Part shown: piece by piece, positions 27,074-35,642 of the stretch
Numbering within the stretch: position 1 is the first letter of the stretch
Layout of the letters: every line of letters starts with the position of its first letter
Assembly (NCBI RefSeq): GCF_009720745.1
Contig: NZ_WNKX01000008.1
Location: 124,001 to 188,000, forward strand
DNA from: Massilia eburnea
GTDB taxonomy: Bacteria > Pseudomonadota > Gammaproteobacteria > Burkholderiales > Burkholderiaceae_D
Reading direction: 5' to 3'
Length of the DNA: 64,000 nt
Notes under the pieces: generated by a model
Database searches by the model: none
What the model was told of the DNA's origin: nothing
What the model saw: the letters and a program-made list of their open reading frames with translations, nothing else
Translations under genes and position numbers: made by a program

Positions 27074-27691
27074 GGCCAGGGCAGCAGCCCAGCTGATCAT
27101 GCCGGAGAAGGCGAAGATCAGCGTGGCCGAAGCGTTCATCGCCATTGCCAGCATATTCTTGGTGGCAGTGGCGGCGCGGATCTGCTGGCCGGCGATAGTC
27201 AGCGCGGCCAGCATCAGGAAGCCGATGCCGCCGCCGAAATACCCGCCATAAATCGAAATACAGAACTGGATAACGGCCAGCACCGGCTTGGGCATGCTGG
27301 ATGCCGCGTGTATCGGCTGGCGGCGGAAGGCGCCCCAGGCAAACATGGCGGTCGCGAACAGCACCAGCCAGGGCACCAGCCTGGCGAAGAAGGTCGGCGG
27401 CGTGATCCACAGCAGGATGGCGCCGAAAATGCCGCCCACGATGCTGATCGTGAACAGTTGTGCGAACGATAAGCCGCTCACGCCTTCAGCAAATTTGCGG
27501 CCGGCGACGGCGGACGTGGTCTGGCTGGGGAACATGGCGACCGTGGACGTCATGTTGGCGGCGACCGGATTGAGGCCCGCCAGCAGCAGGGCAGGGAAGG
27601 TGATGAAGGAGCCGCCGCCAGCCAACGCATTCTGCGTGCCGGCGAAAAGTCCTGCTGCGGCAAGCAGTAAGATGGTGTGGAGTTCGGGCAT
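26945..27691 (-). CDS. TSUP-family sulfite/anion permease
   Basis: The 248-residue product is an inner-membrane protein of the TSUP (TauE/SafE, DUF81) family, with about eight hydrophobic segments. LFAGTQNALAGGGSFITFPALL near the start and FGGGIGFLMLAALTIAG in the middle are typical. TSUP members move sulfur-containing anions or organic acids; the substrate is not predictable. The ATG at 27691 has no good Shine-Dalgarno, and a TATAAT hexamer (minus strand, 27698-27703) lies only 7 bp upstream, so a leaderless mRNA is possible. The 3' end overlaps cueR by 129 bp. Confidence 0.88.
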   Translation of the reverse strand: MPELHTILLLAAAGLFAGTQNALAGGGSFITFPALLLAGLNPVAANMTSTVAMFPSQTTSAVAGRKFAEGVSGLSFAQLFTISIVGGIFGAILLWITPPTFFARLVPWLVLFATAMFAWGAFRRQPIHAASSMPKPVLAVIQFCISIYGGYFGGGIGFLMLAALTIAGQQIRAATATKNMLAMAMNASATLIFAFSGMISWAAALALCAGGIAGGLLGSWLIYRLPPQLMRIFVVLVGAVLTVYMFLR

Positions 27692-27722
27692 CGGTCCATT
27701 ATAGCCAAGCCGCCCGGATCTT

Positions 27723-27757
27723 GCCGGGGAGGCCCCGAAGGTAGGGGCCTCCCCGGC
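27723..27757. repeat. strong GC-rich hairpin between azoR and the TSUP gene
   Basis: GCCGGGGAGGCCCC (27723-27736) and GGGGCCTCCCCGGC (27744-27757) form a perfect 14 bp stem with a 7-base loop. No T tract follows on either strand. It may limit transcription from azoR into the TSUP gene or stabilise the azoR 3' end. Confidence 0.7.
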
Positions 27758-27770
27758 CACCGCCCGCCGC

Positions 27771-28469
27771 TCAGGCGACGCGGCGCTCCGCTGGCACGCG
27801 CCCTGCGGCGACGCCTTCCGCAATGCGTGCGGTGGCGTGTTCCGCGTCGGCGATGGAGCGTGCCAGGCGCTCGTCGGCAAATTCGTCATATTCGATGGCG
27901 GCGCCGTACGTTTCGGTCACGCCCAGATAGCGGAAGACGCTGCGCACCGATCCTTCAACGTGATTGATGCCTTCCAGCCTTTGCCCGGGACCGTAGCCGT
28001 AATCGCCGCGCGAAGAGAGAATCACCAGCTGTTTGCCGGCATCCGCCAGCAGCGGCCAATACGGTTCGCCAGGGCGCGAGCGGTCGAAGCCGAAGGTCCG
28101 TCCAACGCGCACAATGTTGTCGAGCCAGGCCTTGAATTGGGCTGGCGGTCCAAAGTTATACATGGGCACACCGGCGACGATAATGTCTGCCTGCAGCAGT
28201 TCGTCGACCAGCGCATCGCTTTGCGCAAGCGCTTCCGCCATCCAGGATTCGCGTTGCGGCGGCGGAGTGAAGGCCGCATGCACCCATGCGCCGGTGACGG
28301 GCGAGGGCGGCTGCGCGCCGACGTCCCGATAGATGACTTTTGTCCCACTATCGAGCTGGAGGTAACGCGCGACGAAATGCGCAGTCAGGCGCCGGGTGTG
28401 CGAGCCGTGTGCCTGCTCACCCGAACGGCCCGGCCGTGCACTTGAATCGATATGCAGGATGGTGGTCAT
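27771..28469 (-). CDS. azoR: FMN-dependent NADH-azoreductase
   Basis: AzoR reduces quinones and azo compounds with NADH and FMN in the cytoplasm. The 232-residue flavodoxin-like product has ILHIDSSARPGRS for the FMN phosphate, PMYNFGPPAQFKAWLDNIVR, and VILSSRGDYGYGPG for the isoalloxazine ring. It is slightly longer than the ~200-residue E. coli protein because of a C-terminal extension. The ATG at 28469 follows GGAGAGAACA. The divergent LysR gene is probably its regulator, a common arrangement. Confidence 0.92.
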   Translation of the reverse strand: MTTILHIDSSARPGRSGEQAHGSHTRRLTAHFVARYLQLDSGTKVIYRDVGAQPPSPVTGAWVHAAFTPPPQRESWMAEALAQSDALVDELLQADIIVAGVPMYNFGPPAQFKAWLDNIVRVGRTFGFDRSRPGEPYWPLLADAGKQLVILSSRGDYGYGPGQRLEGINHVEGSVRSVFRYLGVTETYGAAIEYDEFADERLARSIADAEHATARIAEGVAAGRVPAERRVA

Positions 28470-28580
28470 TTGTTCTCTCCTATGTGTTTGCGATGGCCAC
28501 ACTGTGCGCCTGCAGCCGGCCACGGACAAACGATCATTTCTCAGCAGATGGATGAACAGGATTCATGTATAGTAAATAAC

Positions 28581-29459
28581 ATGAGACGCCGCCTGCCATC
28601 CCTTTCCGCCCTGCGCAGCTTTGAGGCAGCCGCCCGGCTGCAAAGCTTCAAGCTTGCGGCCGAGGAACTGTCGGTCAGCGCAACCTCTATCAGCCACCAG
28701 GTGCGTGCGCTGGAGGAAGCGCTGGAAGTACGGCTGTTCCTGCGCAAGACACGAGCCGTCGAACTGACGCCCGAGGGACGCATCCTGCAGCATGCAACCG
28801 GCAACGGTTTTGACGCCATTGCGGCCGGTGTCGACAGGCTGCGGCGGGAGCAGCGCCGCACCGTTACCCTGTCAACCACACCGGCCTTTGCCGCGCGCTG
28901 GCTGGTGCCGCGGCTGACGGCCTTCAACGCGGTTTATCCCGATATCGCCCTCAATGTCCAGGCCAGCAACAAGCCGGTCGACCTGGCCGGTGGAGCAGCC
29001 GACCTGGCAGTGCGCGGCGGGGCCGGGCATTTTCCCGGCTTGCGATCGCGGAGGCTGATGCAGGCCGGCTTCGCTCCGGTGGCCAGCCCGCGCCTTAAAC
29101 TCCGGAAGGCCAGCGACGTGGCGCGCCATCCGTTGATACATTTCGACTGGCAGCGTGGTTTTCGCGGCGCACAGACCTGGGACAAGTGGGCCAAGGCGGC
29201 AGGTGTGGCGCTGGACGCGACTTCCGGTGTACGCTTTTCCGAAGAATCGCACGCAGTGCAGGCAGCCATTGCCGGGCAGGGCGTCGTGCTCACTGCCTTG
29301 CCCCTGGTGCGAGAGGAAATCGGCATGGGGCTGCTGCAAGCACCGGTGGGGCCGGTGCTGGGCGGATTTGACTTTTATGTTGTGCGGCCCGAGGGCGGCG
29401 ATCCGCGCGAGGAAGTGCGCGCCGTCGAGGAGTGGCTGCTGGCACAGGAGGTGGAATGA
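28581..29459 (+). CDS. LysR-family regulator, GcvA-like
   Basis: The 292-residue product has the N-terminal winged helix (LPSLSALRSFEAAARLQSFK, AEELSVSATSISHQVRALEE) and the LysR effector-binding domain. The LPSLSALRSFEAAARL start is typical of GcvA-type members. It diverges from azoR, with a 111 bp shared upstream region, and probably controls that gene. I took the ATG at 28581, which gives the canonical N-terminus; an in-frame ATG at 28548 is possible and neither has a clear ribosome site. The stop overlaps the GST gene by 4 bp. Confidence 0.85.
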   Translation: MRRRLPSLSALRSFEAAARLQSFKLAAEELSVSATSISHQVRALEEALEVRLFLRKTRAVELTPEGRILQHATGNGFDAIAAGVDRLRREQRRTVTLSTTPAFAARWLVPRLTAFNAVYPDIALNVQASNKPVDLAGGAADLAVRGGAGHFPGLRSRRLMQAGFAPVASPRLKLRKASDVARHPLIHFDWQRGFRGAQTWDKWAKAAGVALDATSGVRFSEESHAVQAAIAGQGVVLTALPLVREEIGMGLLQAPVGPVLGGFDFYVVRPEGGDPREEVRAVEEWLLAQEVE

Positions 29460-30205
29460 TGGAGCCTTACAAGCTTTACTACTGGCCGACGATCCAGGGC
29501 CGCGGTGAATTCGTGCGGCTGGCGCTGGAGGAGGCCGATGTCCCATATATCGATGTGGCGCGCGGCAAGGGCGGCATGCAGGCGATGATCGACGTGATCG
29601 CCGGCGGCCGCGATGGTCGCGCCGCCTTCGCCCCGCCGGTATTGCAGGCGGGCGGGCTGCTGATCGGGCAGACCGCCAATATCCTGATGTTCCTTGGCGC
29701 GCGCCACAAGCTGGCGCCGCGCTCGGAAGAGGGACGGCTGTGGTGCAACCAGCTGCAACTGACCATTGCCGACATCGTGGGCGAGGCGCACGACACGCAT
29801 CACCCGATTTCCGTCAACTTGTATTACGAAGAGCAGGCACGCGAGTCGCGCTCCAGGGCGCGCGATTTTGTCGTCGAGCGCATCCCCAAATACCTCGACT
29901 ACTTCGAATCGGTGGTACGCGCCAACCCGGGGCGCGGCGGCTGGATGGTGGGCTCGCGCCTGAGCTACGTGGACCTGTCCATGTTCCAGCTTCTCGATGG
30001 CTTGCGTTACGCCTTTCCCAAGGCGATGGAGGCTTACGCTGAGCGCTGGCCAGGCTTGATGCGCGTATCGGGGCGGGTGGCCGCGCGGCCAAGGATCGCG
30101 GCCTACCTGGCGTCGAAGCGCCGGCTCGCCAATAACGAGGATGACGTGTTCCGCCATTACCCCGAGCTCGAGCGCGGCGTGCGGGTCAAGCCGCTGCGCG
30201 GGTGA
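29456..30205 (+). CDS. glutathione S-transferase
   Basis: The 249-residue product has a sigma/alpha/mu-type GST start (MEPYKLYYWPTIQGRGEFVRLALEEA) with the Tyr near position 6-8 used for glutathione activation. FAPPVLQAGGLLIGQTANIL follows, then an alpha-helical C-terminal domain (SYVDLSMFQLLDGLRYAF). Its substrate is unknown; xenobiotic or quinone detoxification fits the azoreductase neighbour. The ATG at 29456 overlaps the LysR stop and follows AGGAGG. The end overlaps the convergent copZ gene by 20 bp. Confidence 0.88.
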   Translation: MMEPYKLYYWPTIQGRGEFVRLALEEADVPYIDVARGKGGMQAMIDVIAGGRDGRAAFAPPVLQAGGLLIGQTANILMFLGARHKLAPRSEEGRLWCNQLQLTIADIVGEAHDTHHPISVNLYYEEQARESRSRARDFVVERIPKYLDYFESVVRANPGRGGWMVGSRLSYVDLSMFQLLDGLRYAFPKAMEAYAERWPGLMRVSGRVAARPRIAAYLASKRRLANNEDDVFRHYPELERGVRVKPLRG

Positions 30206-30389
30206 CCGGGTAGCCGGCGTCCTCGATGGCGGCCTTGATCGGTTCCAGTGCTGCGGTCGAGTTGACCTTCACGTGCCTGCCCTTCAGGTCTACTTCGACG
30301 AATGCTGCTGGGTCAACGGTGTGCACGGCTTCGGTCACGGCCGACACGCAGTGGCCGCAAGTCATGTTTTCTACGGTCAGTTCGTACAT
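30186..30389 (-). CDS. copZ: copper chaperone, heavy-metal-associated domain
   Basis: The 67-residue product is one HMA domain: MYELTVENMTCGHCVSAV, with the metal-binding CxxC (C11, C14), and a ferredoxin-like fold ending IEDAGYPV. It would bind Cu(I) and hand it to CopA. GGAGG sits just before the ATG at 30389. It is alone on the minus strand, 3.6 kb from copA-cueR, and overlaps the GST gene's end by 20 bp. No CueR-type promoter was evident upstream, where the divergent lipoprotein gene begins 20 bp away. Confidence 0.9.
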   Translation of the reverse strand: MYELTVENMTCGHCVSAVTEAVHTVDPAAFVEVDLKGRHVKVNSTAALEPIKAAIEDAGYPVTRAAA

Positions 30390-30408
30390 TTGGAGGTCCT
30401 TTCGTCAT

Positions 30409-31245
30409 ATGGGTAAACGTACTTTAATCCTTTCCACCATTGTAAGGTCAAGCGTGCTCGCGCTGCTTTTGCTGCAGGGCTGTTCGCAGCACTCGGAACT
30501 GGCCTTTTCGGGCCCCCAAGGTGCCGCACACATGGCGGAGCCGAGGGCTTCGGGCAGTCCTGCGGCGCCAGGGGCCCAGCGCAGCAAATACCTGGCATAT
30601 GAGCATTCGGTGACCATCGACGCGTCAGAAGCAGGCATCAAGCCGCTGCTCGACAAGCTGGTGGCGGCATGCCAGGCTGACGTGGCGAACCAATGCACCT
30701 TGCTTGCCTCGGGCGTGACGGGAGGCCGTGAGTCGAGCGCACATGTCCGCGTCCGCATCAAGCGCGAGGGCGTTGAAAAACTGATCGCGCTGGCGGCATC
30801 GGGCGGCGAAGTCGCCTCGCGCAACACGACCGCGGAAGACCTGGAAGGCCCCATCCGCGATAATGCCAAGCGCCTCGATATGCTGCGCTCCTACCGCGAG
30901 AAGCTGTTGGCGCTGGAGAGCAAGGTGGGCAACAACGCCGAAGCATTGATCAAGCTGTCGCAGGAACTGGCAACCGTGCAAAGCGAGCTTGAAGCTGCGG
31001 CCGGCGTCGAGGCGCGCCTGATGGAACGGGTCAATATGGACTTGCTGAATATTGCGATCCAGTCGCATAGCCAGCGCGGCTTCTGGTCGCCGGTGCAGCG
31101 CGCAACGCGTGACTTCGGCAGCAATCTGTCCGAGGGCATTGCCAGCGCAATTACCGGCGCGGCCTACCTGCTGCCATGGGCGCTGATCCTGTTTGTTCTC
31201 GGCGCCATCGCGCGCAAGATCTGGCGCAAGGTGCGGCGCAAATGA
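30409..31245 (+). CDS. DUF4349 lipoprotein
   Basis: The 278-residue product has a lipoprotein signal (VLALLLLQGC, Cys about residue 25), a beta-rich region (YLAYEHSVTIDASEAGIKPLL, HVRVRIKREGVEKLIALAA), a coiled-coil helix pair (about residues 150-215) and a C-terminal membrane segment with basic tail (YLLPWALILFVLGAIARKIW). This layout fits DUF4349, a family of unknown function. The ATG at 30409 was chosen because it starts the lipoprotein signal. The stop overlaps the downstream VOC gene by 4 bp. Confidence 0.82.
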   Translation: MGKRTLILSTIVRSSVLALLLLQGCSQHSELAFSGPQGAAHMAEPRASGSPAAPGAQRSKYLAYEHSVTIDASEAGIKPLLDKLVAACQADVANQCTLLASGVTGGRESSAHVRVRIKREGVEKLIALAASGGEVASRNTTAEDLEGPIRDNAKRLDMLRSYREKLLALESKVGNNAEALIKLSQELATVQSELEAAAGVEARLMERVNMDLLNIAIQSHSQRGFWSPVQRATRDFGSNLSEGIASAITGAAYLLPWALILFVLGAIARKIWRKVRRK

Positions 31246-31661
31246 AGCAATCCATTGCCCACATCGCCCTGGTAGTGCGCGACTATGACGAGGCGATAGA
31301 ATTTTACGTCAACACGCTCGGCTTCGAACTGCTGGACGACACCTGTCAGCCGGAGCAGGACAAGCGCTGGGTGGTTGTTGCGCCCCCGGGCGGCAGCGGT
31401 GCAACGATCCTGCTGGCGCGCGCTTCCCAGCCGGAGCAGGAGGACTTTATCGGCAACCAGGCTGGCGGCCGCGTATTCCTGTTCCTGAATACCGATGATT
31501 TCTGGCGCGACTACGAACGCCTGAAAGAAAAGGGCGTGCGGATCGTGCGCGAGCCGAAGCAGCAGGACTACGGCATGGTCGCCGTCTTTGCGGACTTGTA
31601 CGGCAACCTGTGGGACTTGCTGCAGCTGAATCCCGACCACCCGATCGCACGGCGCCTGTGA
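31242..31661 (+). CDS. VOC-family protein
   Basis: The 139-residue product has two VOC motifs: IAHIALVVRDYDEAIEFYV with the metal-ligand His, and YGMVAVFADLYGNLWDLLQ. The shape is that of glyoxalase-like lyases or dioxygenases; the substrate is unknown. ATGA overlap with the lipoprotein stop and TGATG overlap with the LysR gene indicate a three-gene unit. Confidence 0.88.
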   Translation: MKQSIAHIALVVRDYDEAIEFYVNTLGFELLDDTCQPEQDKRWVVVAPPGGSGATILLARASQPEQEDFIGNQAGGRVFLFLNTDDFWRDYERLKEKGVRIVREPKQQDYGMVAVFADLYGNLWDLLQLNPDHPIARRL

Positions 31662-32560
31662 TGGATGACCTGAACGACCTCTATTATTTTGTACAGGTAG
31701 TCGAGCATGGCGGCTTCACGCCGGCTGGCCGGGCGCTCGGAATGCCGAAGTCGAAATTGAGCCGGCGCATTGCGGCGCTGGAACAGCAGTACGACGTGCG
31801 CCTGCTGCAGCGGACCACGCGGCACTTTTCCGTCACCGATACGGGGCGCGAGTTTTACCAGCAATGCCTGGCCGTGCTGGCGGAAGTACAGGGTGCACGT
31901 GAAGTGATGGAGCGCCAGCGTTCGGAACCGCAGGGCGTAGTGCGCATCAGCTGTCCAACTGCCCTGCTGGAATACCGCATCGGCCCCCTGGTCGCGCGCT
32001 TCATGAAGCAGTGGCCGAAGATACGGGTGATGCTGGAAGCAACCAACCGTCGCGTCGACGTGCTGGGCGAAGGGGTCGATATCGCGCTGCGCGTGCGCTT
32101 CCCGCCGTTGGAATCGAGCGACCTGGTGATGCGCGTGCTGTCGAACAGTCCGCAGCGCCTGGTCGCAAGCCCCTCGCTGCTGAGACCCAGGAAGTCGCTC
32201 AAGAACCCGGAGGCGCTGGCGGCGGCGAATTTACCAAGCCTGGACTGGGGACCGCCGCGCGACCATGCCTGGCAGTTCGACGGCCCGAATGGCGCGCAGG
32301 CGACCGTTCGCCACCAGCCGCGCTACGTCACGGATGATATGACGGCGCTGCGCCAGGCAGCGGCGGAGGGCGTTGGCGTGGTGCAGTTGCCCTGCATGGT
32401 GGTGGAAGATGCGCTGGCCAGCGGGGCGCTGATCGACGTGATCCCGGGCTGGGTGCCGAAGGGCGGTGTGATCCACGCTGTATTCCCGTCGCGGCGCGGA
32501 CTGCTGCCTGGCGTGCGCTTGCTGATCGATTTCCTGGCAGAGAACATCCAGAAGGACTAA
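31661..32560 (+). CDS. LysR-family regulator
   Basis: The 299-residue product has a LysR winged helix (MDDLNDLYYFVQVVEHGGFT, LGMPKSKLSRRIAALEQQY) and the effector domain (GVVRISCPTALLEYRIGPLV). It resembles the DsdC/PecT-like group often encoded near detoxification genes. Translation is coupled to the VOC gene by a one-base overlap, so it may control its own operon. A bidirectional terminator follows directly. Confidence 0.9.
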   Translation: MDDLNDLYYFVQVVEHGGFTPAGRALGMPKSKLSRRIAALEQQYDVRLLQRTTRHFSVTDTGREFYQQCLAVLAEVQGAREVMERQRSEPQGVVRISCPTALLEYRIGPLVARFMKQWPKIRVMLEATNRRVDVLGEGVDIALRVRFPPLESSDLVMRVLSNSPQRLVASPSLLRPRKSLKNPEALAAANLPSLDWGPPRDHAWQFDGPNGAQATVRHQPRYVTDDMTALRQAAAEGVGVVQLPCMVVEDALASGALIDVIPGWVPKGGVIHAVFPSRRGLLPGVRLLIDFLAENIQKD

Positions 32561-32619
32561 AAAAAAACCCACCAGCCGGAACGCGGCCTGGGCCGCGCTC
32601 TGCGCAGGTGGGGCTTTTT
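32561..32619. terminator. bidirectional terminator between LysR and phoH
   Basis: An A run then CCCACC (32568-32573) pairs with GGTGGG (32607-32612), followed by CTTTTTG. An inner GCGGCC-TG-GGCCGC hairpin lies between. The A run and T run suit termination in both directions for the two converging genes. Confidence 0.7.
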
Positions 32620-32631
32620 GCTGCCAGCCAG

Positions 32632-34416
32632 TTAAAGCACGTCGCTCGCGTGATCCGCCAGGCGGGAACGCTCGCCGCGCGCCAGCGTGACGTGGCCGCT
32701 GTGCGCCCAGCCCTTGAAGCGGTCGACGACATAAGTCAGGCCAGACGAGCCTTCGGTCAGGTAAGGCGTGTCGATCTGGGCGATATTACCCAGGCACAGG
32801 ATCTTGGTGCCGGGGCCGGCACGCGTTACCAGGGTCTTCATCTGCTTCGGCGTCAGGTTCTGCGCTTCGTCGATGATCAGGAACTTGTTGACGAAGGTAC
32901 GGCCGCGCATGAAGTTCAGGGACTTGATCTTGATGCGCGAGCGGATCAGGTCCTGCGTCGCCGCACGGCCCCATTCGCCGCCTTCGCCGTCGGACTTGTT
33001 CAGCACTTCCAGGTTGTCGTCGAAGGCGCCCATCCATGGACCCATCTTCTCTTCCTCGGTACCCGGCAGGAAGCCGATATCTTCGCCCACCGGCACCGTG
33101 ACGCGGGTGACGATGATCTCGTTATACAGCTTGGTTTCCAGCACTTGCGCCAGGCCGGCGGCCAGGGCGAGCAGGGTCTTGCCGGTACCGGCCTGGCCCA
33201 AAAGGGTGATGAAGTCGCACTCGGGGTTCATCAACAGGTTCAGCGCGAAGTTCTGCTCGCGGTTGCGGGCGGTCACGCCCCACACGCTGTTCTTGTTGTG
33301 CGAGTAGTCGCGCAGGGTTTGCAGGACGGCGGTCTTGCCGTTGATCTGCTTCACCTGAGCGTAGAACGGCGACTCGCCGTTGTTCGGTTCCAGGAACACG
33401 AACTGGTTCACCAGCAGGGACGGGATGAACGGGCCGGTCACGCGGTAGAAAGTGCTCGACTGGCCGTGCTTGTTCTCCTGCCAGGACTCCATGTCCTTGC
33501 CATGCTTGTTCCAGAAATCGTCCGGCAACTGGACGATGCCCGAGTACAGCAGGTCGGTGTCTTCCAGAACGTGGTCGTTGAAGTAGTCTTCCGCCGGCAG
33601 GCCCAGGGCGCGCGCCTTGATGCGCATATTGATGTCTTTCGACACCAGCACCACGGCGCGGCCAGGCTGCTCCGCTTCCAGCGAACGCACCACGGCCAGG
33701 ATCTGGTTGTCGGCCTTACCTTGCGGCAGCCCTTCCGGCAGGTCGGCTACCTGCACCTTGGTCTGGAAGAACAGGTGGCCCTTGGCATCCTTGTTACCCA
33801 GCTTGTTCAGCGGGATGCCGGTTTCCATATCGTCGTCGTCGGTGTTGCTGATCAGGGCATCGAGGGTACGCGATACCTGGCGCGCATTGCGGGCGACTTC
33901 GGTCATGCCCTTCTTGTGGTTGTCCAATTCTTCCAGCGTCATCATCGGCAGGAAGACGTCGTGTTCTTCAAAGCGGAACAGCGAGGACGGGTCGTGCATC
34001 AGCACGTTGGTGTCGAGTACGAACAGCTTGGTGTTGCCCAATACATCGGCCTTGCGGCTGATGGCGGACTTGAGCACCACTTCGTGGGCCTTGTGCTTGG
34101 CCGGGTGCGGTGCATCGGCCTTGATCGGCGTGACCTTGGAGCGAGCCTGCGGCGCGGCTTTGGTGCGCGGCGGGGCTGGCACGTCGTCCGGCAGTTTGAC
34201 GGACTTCAGCGCGGGTGTCTTTTTCGCCGCAGCCTTCTTGGCTACGACGGCTGGTTCTTTCACTGCTTTGGCAGCAGTTTTTGGCGCCGCTTTCTTCGGC
34301 GCTGGTGCTGCCTTTTCTTCGGTAGGGAAGGGAACCGGGTTTGCTCCGCTCGCCTTCGGGTAGTCTTTAGCCAGCAGCAGGGTCGCTGGCTTGCTAGGCA
34401 GTTTTGGCAGTGGCAT
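32632..34416 (-). CDS. phoH: PIN-PhoH fusion ATPase (PhoH2-like)
   Basis: The 594-residue product joins a PIN ribonuclease domain (about residues 128-260; KLFVLDTNVLMHDPSSL, LEELDNHKKGM with the acidic residues) to a PhoH ATPase (about 355-590). The ATPase has Walker A GQAGTGKTLLALA, Walker B FLIIDEAQNLTP and TRAGPGTKILCLGN. Fusions of this kind act as RNA helicase/RNases in other bacteria; the role here is inferred. A Lys/Ala/Pro-rich disordered N-terminus (about residues 30-110) precedes the PIN domain and is longer than usual. About 240 bp upstream, before bcp's end, hold nothing I recognise. Confidence 0.92.
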   Translation of the reverse strand: MPLPKLPSKPATLLLAKDYPKASGANPVPFPTEEKAAPAPKKAAPKTAAKAVKEPAVVAKKAAAKKTPALKSVKLPDDVPAPPRTKAAPQARSKVTPIKADAPHPAKHKAHEVVLKSAISRKADVLGNTKLFVLDTNVLMHDPSSLFRFEEHDVFLPMMTLEELDNHKKGMTEVARNARQVSRTLDALISNTDDDDMETGIPLNKLGNKDAKGHLFFQTKVQVADLPEGLPQGKADNQILAVVRSLEAEQPGRAVVLVSKDINMRIKARALGLPAEDYFNDHVLEDTDLLYSGIVQLPDDFWNKHGKDMESWQENKHGQSSTFYRVTGPFIPSLLVNQFVFLEPNNGESPFYAQVKQINGKTAVLQTLRDYSHNKNSVWGVTARNREQNFALNLLMNPECDFITLLGQAGTGKTLLALAAGLAQVLETKLYNEIIVTRVTVPVGEDIGFLPGTEEEKMGPWMGAFDDNLEVLNKSDGEGGEWGRAATQDLIRSRIKIKSLNFMRGRTFVNKFLIIDEAQNLTPKQMKTLVTRAGPGTKILCLGNIAQIDTPYLTEGSSGLTYVVDRFKGWAHSGHVTLARGERSRLADHASDVL

Positions 34417-34654
34417 CAGGATCTCAATCTCAAAAAGGATGCGCCCACGCGAAGGCGGATGCCTGGCATGGACGTATGCGGGGGTGAATCGGAAAAACTA
34501 AAGGATGCCTGGCGGGCGTCTGCGTCGCCCGAAAGCCGGTGGGCATGCCACCGGGGACAGTGGGTGGAAGGACTTACTCGACTCAAAATCTGGCTGACAC
34601 GTTCAAATGACAAGCTCCCGTTGAGCTAACACATTCGCAGCGAGGGCCTTGCCA

Positions 34655-35110
34655 TCAGCCCAGGTTTGCCACGAATTCCAGCACTTCATCGACGTGACCT
34701 GGTACTTTCACGCCTCTCCATTCTTTCACCAATTGGCCTTTTGCGTCAATCACAAACGTGCTGCGCTCAATGCCGCGTACATCTTTACCGTACATTTTTT
34801 TCATCTTCATGACATTGAAGGCCAGGCAAACCGCTTCGTCCGGGTCGGAAATCAGTTCGAAGGGCAAGCCCAGTTTCGCCTTGAAGTTTTCGTGCGAGCG
34901 CAGCGAGTCGCGGCTGATGCCGTAAATTTCAGCACCGGCGGCGGTGAATTTGTCGTGCAGATCGCGGAAGGCCATGTTCTCGGTGGTGCAGCCGGGGGTG
35001 TTGTCTTTCGGGTAGAAGAACAGCACGGTGGCTTTGGCCGGGCGGCCGGAGAGCTGGAAGGTCTGGCCGCTGGTCATGGCGGCGCTGAAGTCGGGGATGG
35101 TTTGGCTCAT
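34655..35110 (-). CDS. bcp: peroxiredoxin, BCP/PrxQ type
   Basis: BCP reduces hydrogen peroxide and organic hydroperoxides in the cytoplasm. The 151-residue product has ATVLFFYPKDNTPGCTTE with the peroxidatic cysteine (about residue 41). The second cysteine that many BCPs carry five residues later is Met here (CTTENM), so resolution probably needs another thiol. The protein otherwise has the normal PrxQ length and ISDPDEAV segment. It lies 24 bp downstream of the Mth938-like gene and is likely cotranscribed. Confidence 0.93.
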   Translation of the reverse strand: MSQTIPDFSAAMTSGQTFQLSGRPAKATVLFFYPKDNTPGCTTENMAFRDLHDKFTAAGAEIYGISRDSLRSHENFKAKLGLPFELISDPDEAVCLAFNVMKMKKMYGKDVRGIERSTFVIDAKGQLVKEWRGVKVPGHVDEVLEFVANLG

Positions 35111-35134
35111 GCGCGTGTATATGGGGGCAGAGTT

Positions 35135-35509
35135 TTATTTTTCAATGATCAGTGCCAGCAGGGCTTTGCGGCCTTCGCCCATCAGGATGTTGTAGGTGCG
35201 GCAGGCGGCGTTGGTGTCCATGCATTCGACGCCGATCTGCTTGCCGATCAGCGGCGCGGTCAGGCGCGGGTGGACGAAGCGCTGGCGTTCGCCGGTGCCG
35301 AGGATCACCACGTCCGGGCTTTCGGCCAGCAGTTGTTCGAAGTGTTCGACGGTCAGTTCCTCGAACTTTGCCACCGGCCAGGCGCGCGGCGCGCTTTCAG
35401 GCAAAACCAGCAGGCTGTGGGCGAAAGGCTGGCCGTTGATCTCGACTCCACCGTCGAAATAGCCGGAAACGGTCTGGTATTGGCCAGTGGTGCTGGAGTG
35501 GAGCTTCAT
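35135..35509 (-). CDS. Mth938-like domain protein (DUF498)
   Basis: The 124-residue product has the Mth938/DUF498 pattern: GYFDGGVEINGQPFAHSLLVLP, then PDVVILGTGERQRFVHPRL, and GIGVECMDTNAACRTYNIL-like ending. Human NDUFAF3 belongs to this fold, but the bacterial role is unclear. It is the upstream partner of bcp. The ATG at 35509 lies 133 bp from the divergent alaA gene in an AT-rich stretch that presumably holds both promoters. Confidence 0.85.
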   Translation of the reverse strand: MKLHSSTTGQYQTVSGYFDGGVEINGQPFAHSLLVLPESAPRAWPVAKFEELTVEHFEQLLAESPDVVILGTGERQRFVHPRLTAPLIGKQIGVECMDTNAACRTYNILMGEGRKALLALIIEK

Positions 35510-35642
35510 AACTTTTCGCTATATTTAAATACAATAGAGATCTTATTGTAACGTTTTGCGCATATCGATGGTTGATTAAACCAATTTAATTCGGCAGAAT
35601 GGATATTTTCGCATTGCAGCATTTTCATGTAAGGGATTGATT

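Noticed and set aside
34416..34613. 65-codon minus-strand frame upstream of phoH
   Set aside because: No ribosome site, no recognisable features, and it overlaps the region expected to hold the phoH promoter.
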